Shown in pieces: positions 25,159 to 34,249 of a stretch of 64,000 bases of DNA. This DNA is from Candidatus Melainabacteria bacterium (lineage in GTDB: Bacteria; Cyanobacteriota; Vampirovibrionia; Obscuribacterales; Obscuribacteraceae): NCBI GenBank assembly GCA_003153555.1, contig PLZS01000101.1:1-64000 (forward strand). Direction: 5' to 3'. The stretch's first letter is position 1; each line of letters opens with the position of its first letter. The position numbers and the translations under genes are program-made. The notes under the pieces were generated by a model. The model ran no database searches. It was not told the DNA's origin and worked only from the letters and a program-made list of their open reading frames with translations.

Positions 25159-25549
25159 GTTCTTGCAGCAAAAGATCAAATAAAGCTGGAGCAAATCTAC
25201 TGCAATCATGCGAGTTCACGTTGATCTTCGTTTTCTCTCTGGCGTTGCATTCCTTCGCGTAGTCAGCGGCATCTTCTTGCAAAACCGCCCAAATTTGCTC
25301 TTTGTCTAATTTGGGGACATCAGGTCGCAGCCCTCGCTCTTCGCAATACCGGGCGACTACATTTCGAGCCGTCGCCATGCAGGCACAAGGGTGTGCACCC
25401 GAAGAAGGCAAGATTTCGTTAATGGATTGCCTATCTACAAGTCCAAATTCGCAGGCACTGTTAGCAATAGCTTCTGGAGCCGCTCGGCCGCAAGAAAGAA
25501 GGCCATGCACAAACAGCCTCGCATTTGGAAATTTCAAAGACCTATTCAT
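25139..25549 (-). CDS. Conserved-looking Cys/His-containing protein, unknown
   Basis: A 136-residue soluble protein starting MNRSLKFPNARLFVHGLLSCGRAAPEA if ATG 25549 (GCGGAATC upstream) is used; the track's longer frame begins with an upstream TTG. It contains six cysteines, including PCACMATARNVVARYCEERG, and His near the C-terminus, suggesting metal binding, but the pattern matches no family I know. The 3' end overlaps the histidine kinase gene by 20 nt, which is unusual and slightly weakens the call, yet the composition is protein-like. Confidence 0.5.
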   Translation of the reverse strand: MNRSLKFPNARLFVHGLLSCGRAAPEAIANSACEFGLVDRQSINEILPSSGAHPCACMATARNVVARYCEERGLRPDVPKLDKEQIWAVLQEDAADYAKECNAREKTKINVNSHDCSRFAPALFDLLLQELSRHPH

Positions 25550-25754
25550 GAGTGATTCCGCTTTGTGCCTTGCTAATTTCCTATTCAACCCCAATTTAAG
25601 GATAATCTCAAATTCGCTAATCCGTCATCATTCCTCAGGCGTAGATCGAAGCAGCCGAAGTGTAAAAAAAAATAAATTCAATAATTCCTTCCGCAGGATG
25701 ATGGCCGCGACGCTCATCCCTGTCAAAGTAAAGCTTCTTGCATACCGAGGCAAA

Positions 25755-25982
25755 ATGAACATTTCAATTCACGAGCTAAAAAAAGCGCTCTTTGTTTTGC
25801 AAATCTTGATCGGTATTTTTCTCATTGGCGTTTCCATATATTTATTTCAAAGCGCTGATCTAGAAGCTGAGCCAATCAGCCAGCTTTTAACCGGCATTAT
25901 TCTCCTGGTGGTAGGCATCTGTTCCACTTTTTTCGGCGTCGAAACTTATCTCTTACGAGACGACCCAGAAATTTGGCGTTGA
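25755..25982 (+). CDS. Small two-helix membrane protein
   Basis: Within the long ORF-track frame only the last 75 residues look like a protein: MNISIHELKKALFVLQILIGIFLIGVSIYLF, an acidic loop, then LLTGIILLVVGICSTFFGVETYLL. The ATG at 25755 has GAGG 6 nt upstream. The frame upstream of it is low-quality translation across the intergenic DNA. Function unknown. It is convergent with the recombinase-like gene. Confidence 0.5.
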   Translation: MNISIHELKKALFVLQILIGIFLIGVSIYLFQSADLEAEPISQLLTGIILLVVGICSTFFGVETYLLRDDPEIWR

Positions 25983-25991
25983 CTGATATCC

Positions 25992-26552
25992 TTACGTAAT
26001 CTCCTTAATCTGTGAGCTAAATTCTATTGCCGCCTTCTGCCCTGCGGCGGAGCCAGTGTCGATGCCTTCTTGAATAGTGATCAAGTGCTTGCTCGGGTTA
26101 CAGAAAAAATGATGAATGAATGGGCGCAAATCCCGCATACGATCATCTTCATGCTCAACAAAAGAGTTAAGATCAACTGCAATTATGCCATCATGTTTCT
26201 CTAACTCATGCAACGCATCCCGCAGCCCTTGAGACGGCTTACCGAAGTCAACAAACGTTTGCGCTAAGCGAAACCCATGTTGAGTGCAGTAGGCAGCAAT
26301 TAGATTGGTCTGCTCATCCTTGCTAAGGTGATCTTGTCCGCCAATGCGTATGTATGCCACCAAACTGGCCTCATGTAGGGGCCGCGATGGCGCGCGCAAA
26401 CTGTTTTTGGACCAAGGGTTACTTAAAGTGTGGCAATGACAAAGCTTGGCAGAGATGTCTGGCTCACACGAGCACCGCCCCTCGCTTACTGGATCATAGG
26501 AACAAGGCTGGGCTCTGGGAGTATCGAGGCTCTTGTTGTTATTATTGGGCAT
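25992..26552 (-). CDS. Serine-recombinase-like domain protein lacking the catalytic serine
   Basis: Residues about 65-186 follow the resolvase N-terminal fold: LVAYIRIGGQDHLSKDEQTNLIAAYCTQHGF, FVDFGKPSQGLRDALHEL, DGIIAVDLNSFVEHEDDRMRDL, LITIQEGIDTGSAAGQKA. In active enzymes the first motif is YxRVSTxxQ with the nucleophilic serine, and the fourth block has L-x-R-L-x-R; here they read YIRIGGQDH and LNSFVEHE, so both the serine and the arginines are gone. No DNA-binding or zinc domain follows. The first 60 residues are Cys/Ser/Pro-rich and unrelated to recombinases. It is likely a non-catalytic relative with a regulatory or binding role. Confidence 0.6.
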   Translation of the reverse strand: MPNNNNKSLDTPRAQPCSYDPVSEGRCSCEPDISAKLCHCHTLSNPWSKNSLRAPSRPLHEASLVAYIRIGGQDHLSKDEQTNLIAAYCTQHGFRLAQTFVDFGKPSQGLRDALHELEKHDGIIAVDLNSFVEHEDDRMRDLRPFIHHFFCNPSKHLITIQEGIDTGSAAGQKAAIEFSSQIKEIT

Positions 26553-26571
26553 GGTCTAGTCTCCGGTGTGT

Positions 26572-26724
26572 CTAAAAGGAACTACGCTCAGCGCATGATT
26601 CATCTGCGCGTTTTGGCATACGCCGGTTGCCAGCTTCTTCGAAGCCCCATCGATCAATCAAAAAGATCATAAGTGGAAATGTCAGCACGATTAGAAGAAT
26701 AATTATCATCATTATGTCGAGCAT
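26572..26724 (-). CDS. 50-residue single-pass membrane protein (not in ORF track)
   Basis: Hand translation from ATG 26724 gives MLDIMMIIILLIVLTFPLMIFLIDRWGFEEAGNRRMPKRADESCAERSSF: one long hydrophobic helix then a basic cytoplasmic tail. It ends 20 nt before the start of the recombinase-like gene on the same strand and could be its operon partner. The ribosome site (AGGCAG) is weak. The strongly membrane-like composition is the main support. Confidence 0.4.
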   Translation of the reverse strand: MLDIMMIIILLIVLTFPLMIFLIDRWGFEEAGNRRMPKRADESCAERSSF

Positions 26725-27078
26725 GCACAGGTCTGCCTTTTGTTCGCGGCTAAGTGGAGAAGATCATATTGCCATATAACCTCGGGTGAATCATCATCCC
26801 CAAGACGTATTCATCTCCATCGTCCGATGATGATTCCCATTACATTCAAGCGAACTTTCGGGCTTTGTTGGTTGCAGCATCTTGTCCAGGAATGATGTCT
26901 TTCGAACAAACGTAGATACATTGGCTAAGCACCGCATTTGCGCAGCATCTAACCGCTCAGCCTTCAGAAGGCTGCGGTGTTATTCCTGATTACGCTATGG
27001 TCAACTAATGAAGCATCTGTGTCGGTTCAACGCTCCTTATCTGACTGCTATACTAGAGCATGAGGAATCAACATTCCG
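26725..27078. other. Intergenic region with two inverted repeats
   Basis: No gene seen. GAATCATCATC at 26788 and GATGATGATTC at 26826 are 11-bp inverted arms 27 nt apart. At 26952-26978 ACCGC-tc-AGCCTTC-a-GAAGGCT-GCGGT forms a compact hairpin. TATACTAGAG at 27049 may be part of the promoter of the P-type ATPase. Confidence 0.45.
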
Positions 27079-29817
27079 ATGAATACTAGCCCTCTGATCA
27101 TTCAGACAGCCAATGCTGAAAATACTTTGACTGCGCAGTACCCTGATCGCTTCGATACAGACATCTCGCGCGGACTAACAGCCGAACAGGTCGCCGAGAA
27201 TCTACTAAAGTATGGATACAACGAGTTGCGTCAGCACCATGGCGCTAGCACACTCACCATTCTTATACGTCAATTTCAATCTACCGTCGTCGCTCTACTT
27301 TTGGTGGCAGCAGCAGTCTCATTGCTTACGCGTGAATTCGTCCAAGCAGGGGCAATTTTTGTCGCAGTGCTTATAAATGCTGTAGTCGGTTTTATTACCG
27401 AGCTAAAAGCAAAAGTTTCACTTGAAGCTCTCGAAAATTTAGCTGGTCCAACAAGTCGTGTTATTCGTGATGGAAAACAGCAGGAGCTGCCGGCCAGAGA
27501 GTTAGTACCAGGCGATGTGGTACTACTCGATTCAGGAGCACGTGTACCAGCCGACACATTATTGCTCGAAGCAGCTTCGTTAAGTCTAGAAGAATCGATG
27601 CTTTCTGGAGAAAGTGTGCCTGTATTTAAAGAACAGGTCTCGGATACCAATCAAGAAAAAGAATCCCAGCTTGCCTTTCAAGGCACGCTGGTGCTCACGG
27701 GCAGAGCCACAGCGCTAGTGACAGCAACCGGAAATAATACAAAACTGGGGAGCCTGGGCGAACTATTGGAGCAGACTATTTCAACTCGCACTCCGCTTGA
27801 ACAACAACTTGAAAAGCTGGGTCAGCAGTTGACTTGGTTGACTGTTGGTTTGTGTGTTGCATTATTTTTGATCGGACTACTGCACCACGCGAACCTCTGG
27901 TTAATGTTGCAAACCAGTATTGCACTAGCAGTGGCGGCTATCCCGGAAGGTCTGCCTGTAGTCTCAACTTTAGCATTGGCTGAAGGAACACGAAGAATGA
28001 TCAAAGCCGGGGCCTTGATCCGGCAACTAGCTGCGGTGGAAACCCTCGGTTGCACCACTGTAATTTGTAGCGATAAGACCGGCACCCTCACCGAAAATCA
28101 AATGTTAGTCACTGATTTGATCCTGCAAAAGCGGCATCTGACAGTCTCTGGTGAAGGCTATGAACCGATCGGCGAACTTTCCGAAAACGGAGCGCCGTTG
28201 TGCTCAGTCGACGACAAACTGCTGGTTGATTTATTACGAGTAGCGGCGTTGTGCAATGATGCCAAAATCGAAAATCATGACGGAGAATTGCAATGGCACG
28301 TTCACGGAGATCCTACGGAGGGAGCACTTCTCACGGCTGCTGGCAAAATCGATCTCGATCACAAGCAACTTCTTTTGCAACATCCACGAGTATTTGAAAT
28401 ACCTTTTGACCTTAATCGCAAGCGCATGACCACGGTGCACAAAAAAGATGAAGACCATATTTTCTCCTGCACGAAAGGGTCACCGGAAACCATTCTCACT
28501 CTTTGCAGTAGGGTCGCTGCGGCGCAGGGCGCAATCGTGCTTAGTGAGTCAAACAAAACTTGGTTCTTGGAGCAAAACGATGCTCTTGCACAGCGGGGTT
28601 TGCGTGTGCTCGCAGTAGCAACCAGAAGTCTGCCAGCCGACGACAGTCAACTTTCTGCTGAGAAAATCGAAAAGGACCTAATCCTCTTAGGTCTGATCGG
28701 CATGGCAGATCAGCCACGAGCCCATGTAGAAGTGGCTATTAAATCGTGCCAAGATGCCGGCATTCGAGTGATCATGGTGACAGGCGACCAACCATCCACC
28801 GCCGCTGCGATTGCGCGCAAGCTCAACATCCTCGACAAAGCAGAGTCTTCGTCTAATAACTTGAGTGGAGCAGAACTAAGTTCGATGAGTGATAAGGAGT
28901 TACAGCAAGCACTTATCGGAGCGCAGGTATTAGCCAGAGTCAATCCAGAGATGAAACTAAAAGTGGTGCAAAGTTTGCAGCAAATGGGTGAGATCGTCGC
29001 GATGACAGGCGATGGTGTCAATGATGCTCCGGCACTGCGTCAAGCAAATATAGGCGTTTCCATGGGACGCTCAGGCACCGCACTGGCCAGAGAAGCTTCC
29101 AATATGGTGATCACTGACGACAATTTCGCAAGCATCGCCAAGGCTGTTGAACAAGGACGAATCATCTATGGAAACATTCGTCAGGCGATTGCATATTTAC
29201 TCACGGCGAGCATGGCCTCAGTTTTATCAGTATTTGCTTTAGTTATGATTGGTGAAAGCTCCGCATTCTCGCCGCTGCAATTGCTCTGGTTAAATTTGAT
29301 CATGCACATTTTTCCAGGCATTGCACTTGTTCTTCAGCCAGCTTCAACTGACGTAATGAGCCGCCCACCACGTGGTCCAAAGGAACCACTTCTAACTCGG
29401 TCAGTTCAATTGCAAATTTTCGTCAGGAGCATTATCGTAACCTTAGCCGTCATTGCTTCGATGTACTTAGCCGGATCCTTGACATTGCCCGGTGTGCAAA
29501 CCATGGCGTTCGCAACTCTGTCTCTCAGTCTGATATTTCAAGCTCTATCCTGGGCTTTGGTGCAGCATTCGAAAAATGGGATACAATTTCGCTTGCTCTG
29601 CAATAAGACTATGGTTACTAACATCTGCACCTCACTGTTTTTGCTTGCAATTTCAATCTACCTCCCCCCACTCCAAGCGATTCTTGAAAGTTCTGCACTA
29701 TCTGCCTCCGAGCTTGCCGTTGTATGTGCGTGTTCTCTAATATCGTTCACAGTCACATTAATGCCGTGGCCTCGATTGTCCTCCAGACCATCCGGTACAA
29801 TCAATCAGTCGGTCTAG
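27079..29817 (+). CDS. P2-type cation-transporting ATPase
   Basis: A full-length 912-residue P-type ATPase. In order: actuator motif MLSGESVPV (near 175), membrane motif [18 protein letters not shown] (TM4, PEGL as in Ca2+ and related P2 pumps), phosphorylation site [14 protein letters not shown] (near 335), nucleotide-domain KGSPE, and hinge [22 protein letters not shown]. There is no N-terminal heavy-metal domain and no CPC motif, so it is not a copper or zinc pump; Ca2+, Na+ or Mg2+ are possible. A USP gene starts 17 nt after it, the same pairing as CtpF with USPs in the mycobacterial DosR regulon. Confidence 0.93.
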   Translation: MNTSPLIIQTANAENTLTAQYPDRFDTDISRGLTAEQVAENLLKYGYNELRQHHGASTLTILIRQFQSTVVALLLVAAAVSLLTREFVQAGAIFVAVLINAVVGFITELKAKVSLEALENLAGPTSRVIRDGKQQELPARELVPGDVVLLDSGARVPADTLLLEAASLSLEESMLSGESVPVFKEQVSDTNQEKESQLAFQGTLVLTGRATALVTATGNNTKLGSLGELLEQTISTRTPLEQQLEKLGQQLTWLTVGLCVALFLIGLLHHANLWLMLQTSIALAVAAIPEGLPVVSTLALAEGTRRMIKAGALIRQLAAVETLGCTTVICSDKTGTLTENQMLVTDLILQKRHLTVSGEGYEPIGELSENGAPLCSVDDKLLVDLLRVAALCNDAKIENHDGELQWHVHGDPTEGALLTAAGKIDLDHKQLLLQHPRVFEIPFDLNRKRMTTVHKKDEDHIFSCTKGSPETILTLCSRVAAAQGAIVLSESNKTWFLEQNDALAQRGLRVLAVATRSLPADDSQLSAEKIEKDLILLGLIGMADQPRAHVEVAIKSCQDAGIRVIMVTGDQPSTAAAIARKLNILDKAESSSNNLSGAELSSMSDKELQQALIGAQVLARVNPEMKLKVVQSLQQMGEIVAMTGDGVNDAPALRQANIGVSMGRSGTALAREASNMVITDDNFASIAKAVEQGRIIYGNIRQAIAYLLTASMASVLSVFALVMIGESSAFSPLQLLWLNLIMHIFPGIALVLQPASTDVMSRPPRGPKEPLLTRSVQLQIFVRSIIVTLAVIASMYLAGSLTLPGVQTMAFATLSLSLIFQALSWALVQHSKNGIQFRLLCNKTMVTNICTSLFLLAISIYLPPLQAILESSALSASELAVVCACSLISFTVTLMPWPRLSSRPSGTINQSV

Positions 29818-29834
29818 AAACGTCAGGAGAATAT

Positions 29835-30350
29835 ATGAGAGTTCTTGTTGCAATCGATGGTTCCGAGTGTTCTGCTTTCGCTCTCAATTCAGTTATTAAG
29901 CGATCATGGCCTAAAGATGCGGAGTTTCGCATTATCACAGTTGTAGAACCGGCATATATTCAGGCACCATTTGGCGGATCATATGTAGAACCAATGATGG
30001 AGCTCCAGGTTGAATTCGAAAAATACTGCCGTGAGATGATCAGTGAGAAAGTTGCACAACTCAAAAAGGTATTTCCTGACCATGAAGTATCAGGAGAGAC
30101 TTTGGAGGGAATCGTGTCTGCTTCCATTCTCGACGAAGCAAAAGGTTGGAATGCCGACTTGATTATCGTTGGTTCGCACGGTCGCAAAGGCGTAAACAAA
30201 TTCTTTCTAGGTAGCGTTGCGGAAAGAGTAGCGTACAATGCAAAATGCTCGGTTGAAATCGTCAAACAAAAGGCCGATCCAGAAAAGTCTATGCAAACGG
30301 ACGGACAAGAATTGACAGTCCCCAAAAATGACGAAACCGAGTCAGCATAA
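29835..30350 (+). CDS. Universal stress protein, paralog of the one at 12274
   Basis: Start set at ATG 29835 (CAGGAGA 7 nt upstream; MRVLVAIDGSECSAFALNSV); the track frame begins inside the ATPase gene. The 171-residue protein has the ATP loop GSHGRKGVNKFFLGSVAERVAYNAKCSVEIVKQK. It is nearly collinear with the USP at 12274-12777, including the distinctive VVEPAYIQAP and EFEKYCRE blocks. It is 17 nt after the P-type ATPase and likely co-transcribed, which may link the pump to energy stress. Confidence 0.93.
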   Translation: MRVLVAIDGSECSAFALNSVIKRSWPKDAEFRIITVVEPAYIQAPFGGSYVEPMMELQVEFEKYCREMISEKVAQLKKVFPDHEVSGETLEGIVSASILDEAKGWNADLIIVGSHGRKGVNKFFLGSVAERVAYNAKCSVEIVKQKADPEKSMQTDGQELTVPKNDETESA

Positions 30351-30396
30351 TTAAGCTAATGCGTCCAAACCGTTTCCCTCGGATAACAAGATAGTC

Positions 30397-31638
30397 ATGC
30401 TCGATTTTATAGAACCAGCCAGTTCAGACCTTATTGTCAAAGCTACCCAAACCCTATGGCCAGCATATGCTAAAGCTATTGGGAGACATCTGTATCTGCA
30501 GGTTTCGGAAGAAGTTTTGAGCACTTTTCAATCGCTTAAGGGACAGCCCTTGCTGATCTGCGCGAACCACTCAGCGCACGAAGACCCAGCCGTTCTCTTT
30601 ATTTTATCGACTTTGGTTTCTCAGCAATTTCGATTTTTGGCAGCGAGAGAGAGTTTTGGTGCAAAAAATACCTGGTACGCAAAATGGCTTCAAAAGATAG
30701 GTTGCTACTCAGTGGAAAGGGGAGTAGCAGACAGTCATGCTTTCAAAGCAACGCGAAATCTTCTGATTCAAGGAGCCAACAAGATTGTCGTCTTCCCGGA
30801 AGGAGAAGTAACTCATCAGAACAATTACCTTATTGAGTTTGAAAACGGACCTGAACACATCGGCTTGTCAGCTCAGGAGGATTTGAAAAAGAGTAACAGC
30901 GAGCAACACGTTTTTATCATTCCCCTCGCCCTGACCTATAAGTATTTAATTGACGTGAGACCAAAATTGACTGAGGCGATCGTCGGCATCGAAGCAGCGC
31001 TAGGATACGAGGAGAAGTCCACCAACTCTCTGAAGCAGCGAATTCAAAAGGCATTTTCTGCCATGCTTATTAAGCTTGAGGCCGAACACAATTGTTCGCC
31101 AACACCTGAGACAAACTTCGAAGACAGAATCAACTCGTTGCGTGAACACTTAATTTCCGAAACAGAATCATTTCTGCAAGTTGAACTACCGAAAGATCTG
31201 CCGCAAGTACACAAAATACATATATTGAAAAACAAATTCGCAGAGAAAAGCTGGTGTCACGAGGAAAAACCTAAGTATGTTCACTTTCACTGTCGACAAT
31301 GTCCGACAGAAACAGAGCAGCTTTATTACAGGCAACTCAAGCAAGCCACCAACTTCCTGGCGCTAGGCAATCATAGTTTCGACCACGACCTAACGCAAGA
31401 AGAAGCAGCGGAACTGCTCAGCATTCTGGAGCACCAAGTCCTGGGAAAGGTATTACTGAGGCGTCCCGAGACAATATTGATCGGTGCAGCGTCAGCAATG
31501 AACCTAGACGAATTTAGCACGCTCTATGAGAATGACAGAAAGAGCGGCATCCAAGCAGTCAAATTGGAACTGGGGCAGAGGCTGAAGCAAAGGCTCCTTG
31601 AGCTGGAAAAAAGTCAAGAAGTATTTCTTGTTAGTTGA
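30397..31638 (+). CDS. PlsC-like acyltransferase with C-terminal extension
   Basis: A 413-residue protein. The N-terminal half is a glycerolipid acyltransferase domain: ICANHSAHEDPAV provides the HX4D catalytic motif near residue 56, YSVERGVADSHAF follows, and VVFPEGEVTHQNNY is the substrate-binding block (FPEG). No transmembrane helix is obvious, so it would be membrane-associated. The last 190 residues are charged and helical and are not a known lipid enzyme domain. It may acylate lysophosphatidate or another lipid. It follows the USP gene by 46 nt without a strong ribosome site. Confidence 0.75.
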   Translation: MLDFIEPASSDLIVKATQTLWPAYAKAIGRHLYLQVSEEVLSTFQSLKGQPLLICANHSAHEDPAVLFILSTLVSQQFRFLAARESFGAKNTWYAKWLQKIGCYSVERGVADSHAFKATRNLLIQGANKIVVFPEGEVTHQNNYLIEFENGPEHIGLSAQEDLKKSNSEQHVFIIPLALTYKYLIDVRPKLTEAIVGIEAALGYEEKSTNSLKQRIQKAFSAMLIKLEAEHNCSPTPETNFEDRINSLREHLISETESFLQVELPKDLPQVHKIHILKNKFAEKSWCHEEKPKYVHFHCRQCPTETEQLYYRQLKQATNFLALGNHSFDHDLTQEEAAELLSILEHQVLGKVLLRRPETILIGAASAMNLDEFSTLYENDRKSGIQAVKLELGQRLKQRLLELEKSQEVFLVS

Positions 31639-31839
31639 CAGAAGACACGAACAACTGGAAATTCCTGAATCGGGTGAAAGCGCCAATCAGCAGCGACGAA
31701 AAATGGATTGATCTGCGAAAGAAGTCTCTGCTGGACGTGATACAACATTTTGGTGCAGGTCATAGTCACTGAATACGGTGGCGTAGAGACGTAGAGATTC
31801 GAAGACGCAAATGCTAACAAAGATTGCCTGAATCAGGAA

Positions 31840-31864
31840 AGCCGCAGGCTTATGACCCGCGGCT
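31840..31864. terminator. Hairpin between converging genes
   Basis: AGCCGC-N13-GCGGCT lies between the acyltransferase gene and the converging YflT-type gene. The arms are short but GC-rich; it may act in either direction. Confidence 0.35.
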
Positions 31865-31895
31865 CTTACCAGTTACTCTTATTGACTGAACGCGA

Positions 31896-32435
31896 TTACT
31901 TCGAAGCTACAGCGCCGACAAGTTCGCTATGCACTGTTGATGTTTCCGCTTTGTTATTGTCGAGGATTGCTTTGGCGCGCTCGACTTCTTCACGAGTTCC
32001 GTGAGCAATAACGAGGAATTTATCAGCTTTCAGAGCAGTCTCATACTTGAGCACACTATCTTTCGGGATACCAGCCCCAACGAGGGCTGCGCCAAATGCA
32101 CTCACACCACCGACTACAGCAGCTGTTTCAAGGGCTCCTATTAGCCAACTGACAATTGGTCCACCAATCATTACTGGGCCGATACCTGGAATGAACAGAA
32201 AAGCCGATCCGAAAACCAAACCCCAAATCCATCCCCAGAAGGCCCCAGCTTTTCCCCAATTTGCGACTTTGTCGCCAAGGTTATAATATCCAACCACCTG
32301 TTCTTCAGTGTGGTAATCCTTTCCAACAATGCTCAGCTTCTTCATGTCGAAGCCTGATTTTTGAAGTTCCTTAACAGCCTCTTCGGCTCCGGTATGGTTT
32401 GTGAAAACCGCTACCACGGACTCATTCTCTGCCAT
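31896..32435 (-). CDS. General stress protein 17M/YflT-domain membrane protein
   Basis: A 179-residue protein with the YflT/GSP17M pattern (PF11181): SVVAVFTNHTGAEEAVKELQKSGFDMKKLSIVGKDYHTEEQVVGYYN at the start, then a Gly/Ala-rich membrane hairpin (GAFWGWIWGLVFGSAFLFIPGIGPVMIGGPIVSWLIGALETAAVVGGVSAFGAALVGAGIP), then KYETALKADKFLVIAHGTREEVERAKAIL. GAGGAAA 8 nt before the ATG supports the start. Family members are induced by general stress in other bacteria, in keeping with the USP-rich neighbourhood. Confidence 0.85.
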   Translation of the reverse strand: MAENESVVAVFTNHTGAEEAVKELQKSGFDMKKLSIVGKDYHTEEQVVGYYNLGDKVANWGKAGAFWGWIWGLVFGSAFLFIPGIGPVMIGGPIVSWLIGALETAAVVGGVSAFGAALVGAGIPKDSVLKYETALKADKFLVIAHGTREEVERAKAILDNNKAETSTVHSELVGAVASK

Positions 32436-32843
32436 AATTCATTTCCTCAAATTTCTGAACGCAACTTATTTACTTCTCGACGGCTACTGATGAAGAGAAG
32501 GGTTCTAACGGATGCCTTAGTGCGGCGATTTTACCACCATAGGCAAGATCAGGCTAAAAATTCGATCAATTTCTTTAGTTCTCGATGTGAAACATCCGGC
32601 GTTCCTATTGCAAATCGAGCGGATGTCCATCGCCCAAATTTTCAACAACATAGTATGTTCGACTCTTCTCTTTAGTATCAACCGATCGGCGGATTGATAT
32701 TCCTCAATTCAAGTTTTAAAGCAGCGTATTGTTTATTTCGCCATAGTCGTCAAATCAGCTGTGATCATTATTCATTTAGCTGAGAATAAAAAGTTGTTGA
32801 AAGAAAATCCGTAATCCAGACTTTATGCAGAGGAATTATTACA
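32436..32843. other. Divergent intergenic region, no gene seen
   Basis: About 400 bp between the YflT-type gene and rnhA. The sequence ATCAACCGATCGGCGGATTGAT at 32679 has 5-bp inverted arms. No coding frame is convincing. It probably holds both promoters. Confidence 0.45.
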
Positions 32844-32879
32844 ATGGTAGGCTCCCGCGGCATCACTAGGAATTACTGA
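32844..32879 (+). CDS. 11-residue leader ORF coupled to rnhA
   Basis: ATG 32844 preceded by AGAGGAAT encodes MVGSRGITRNY and its TGA overlaps the rnhA ATG (TGATG). The arrangement suggests translational coupling. It could be chance at this size. Confidence 0.3.
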   Translation: MVGSRGITRNY

Positions 32880-33649
32880 TGGAAACAGCGTCCCCAACAA
32901 TATTGATTTTCACAGACGGCGCATGCACAGGCAATCCTGGACCAGGTGGATGGGCGAGTATAGTCTCATTGCCTGATGGAACCGTTCACGAACTGGGTGG
33001 TGGCAACCCAGCGACAACTAACAATCGCATGGAAATGGCAGCTGCGATCCGAGCGCTAGCAATGCTGGAGCTTACAGAGGCAAACAAGATCATTCTCTAC
33101 ACCGACTCAACTTATCTAATTCGTGGTATCACTCAGTGGATTTGGGGTTGGCGCTCGCGTGGATGGAAGAGCGCCGAAGGAAAAGATGTAGCAAATCGGG
33201 ACCTGTGGGAAGAGCTATTAAGACAAGTGACAAGACTCAAACCTTCTGCCCTCGAATGGAAGTATGTCCGCGGACACGCGGGTTATCCAGGAAACGAACG
33301 CTGTGATGAAATAGCAGTATCGTTCGCAAAGTTCAAACCCGAGCCACTATATGTTGGACCGCTCGATGGCTACTTTGTGGATTTAAATGATTTACCTGAT
33401 GAACAGGCGTTACCTGAACCGAAAAAAGCTGGGGTTAAAAGCAGCAGCAGCGGATCGAAAACCGCTTCAGGTCCAGTCACTTATTTAAGCTACCACGGCG
33501 GCATCGTAGAGCGGCATTCAACATGGGCAGAGTGCGAACGGCGAGTTAAAGGGCAATCAAACGCGAAGTTCAAGAAGATCAAATCGGTACAAGAGGAAAG
33601 AGAAACTTTGACCGGTTGGGGATTAGACGGAAAGTCCATTATCAATTGA
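32879..33649 (+). CDS. rnhA: Ribonuclease HI with C-terminal viroplasmin-type RNA-DNA hybrid-binding domain
   Basis: A 256-residue protein. The RNase H domain (about 5-145) holds all four acidic catalytic residues: FTDGACTGNPGPGG, NNRMEMAAAI, YTDSTYLIRG and GNERCDEIAV. After a Lys/Ser-rich linker comes a caulimovirus-viroplasmin/HBD domain (about 200-250): VTYLSYHGGIVERHSTWAECERRVKGQSNAKFKKIKSVQEE. It degrades RNA in RNA:DNA hybrids. Having the hybrid-binding domain at the C-terminus rather than the N-terminus is a known bacterial variant. The start overlaps the stop of a tiny upstream ORF. Confidence 0.93.
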   Translation: METASPTILIFTDGACTGNPGPGGWASIVSLPDGTVHELGGGNPATTNNRMEMAAAIRALAMLELTEANKIILYTDSTYLIRGITQWIWGWRSRGWKSAEGKDVANRDLWEELLRQVTRLKPSALEWKYVRGHAGYPGNERCDEIAVSFAKFKPEPLYVGPLDGYFVDLNDLPDEQALPEPKKAGVKSSSSGSKTASGPVTYLSYHGGIVERHSTWAECERRVKGQSNAKFKKIKSVQEERETLTGWGLDGKSIIN

Positions 33650-33757
33650 TCCGAGCATCAAATAAGATAGCTCGTCGCCGAATTCCTTTCTTGGGGATCT
33701 CGTGCTGTTTTAAATGTTTGCCTCAGCAATGCGAACACCATCCATGACATCACCAGG

Positions 33758-34108
33758 TTGCCAACAGACACGAGTTTAAATTTATCAGCCTGTCAAATCA
33801 ACTCTTGCAAAATGCTGGTTAAGTTTTCTGGCAATGCGTCTGTTTTACACTCATGTCCGATGTTTGCAATGATGACTCGACCAGACATGATTTGGTATTT
33901 TGCGCAGTATATTGCCGATCGAGAAAAACAAAAACTGGGCGTGCGACCAATAGTAAAAGTAAGAGCCCTGGAATCTCTAAACCTTCGACCGGTCCAAGAT
34001 TTTATAGATCCTTCAGTCGATCTAGCTGCCCAAAAGGATAGCGGGATAATGCCACCAACCTGGATCGTTCCCATTCAACCACTGATTTCACCTAATAATA
34101 ATAAATGA
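33758..34108 (+). pseudogene. C-terminal remnant of an HTTM (vitamin-K-dependent-carboxylase-like) protein
   Basis: The open frame holds TRPDMIWYFAQYIADREKQKLGVRPIVKVRALESLNLRPVQDFIDPSVDLA, which reads like the end of HTTM-family proteins (usual form: PDMI..FAH.LA...G..P.V.V.A..SLNGR..Q.LIDP.VDLA). The family is normally about 450 residues with several membrane helices; here nothing similar lies upstream, where only 40 unrelated codons precede. I therefore call a decayed fragment. The family match is by eye and moderate. Confidence 0.45.
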
Positions 34109-34249
34109 ACCAGCCCCGACTCCATCGGGCGAGCGCCGGTAGTAGTCAAGCCAATTAGTTACATCTTTTAGTCGGTTTGGCAAAAAGAAGGAACCGAATC
34201 GACATAGCTCCGTCCCTGCTAAAGAGAGATAATTTAGAGAGGGTCGTAA

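Noticed and set aside
25992-26552. Mobile element resolvase
   Set aside because: Catalytic serine and arginines are absent and no transposase or terminal repeats are nearby, so it is not called a mobile element.
32679-32700. FNR/Anr-type box
   Set aside because: ATCAA...TTGAT has the half-sites in the wrong order and with the wrong spacing for TTGAT-N4-ATCAA.
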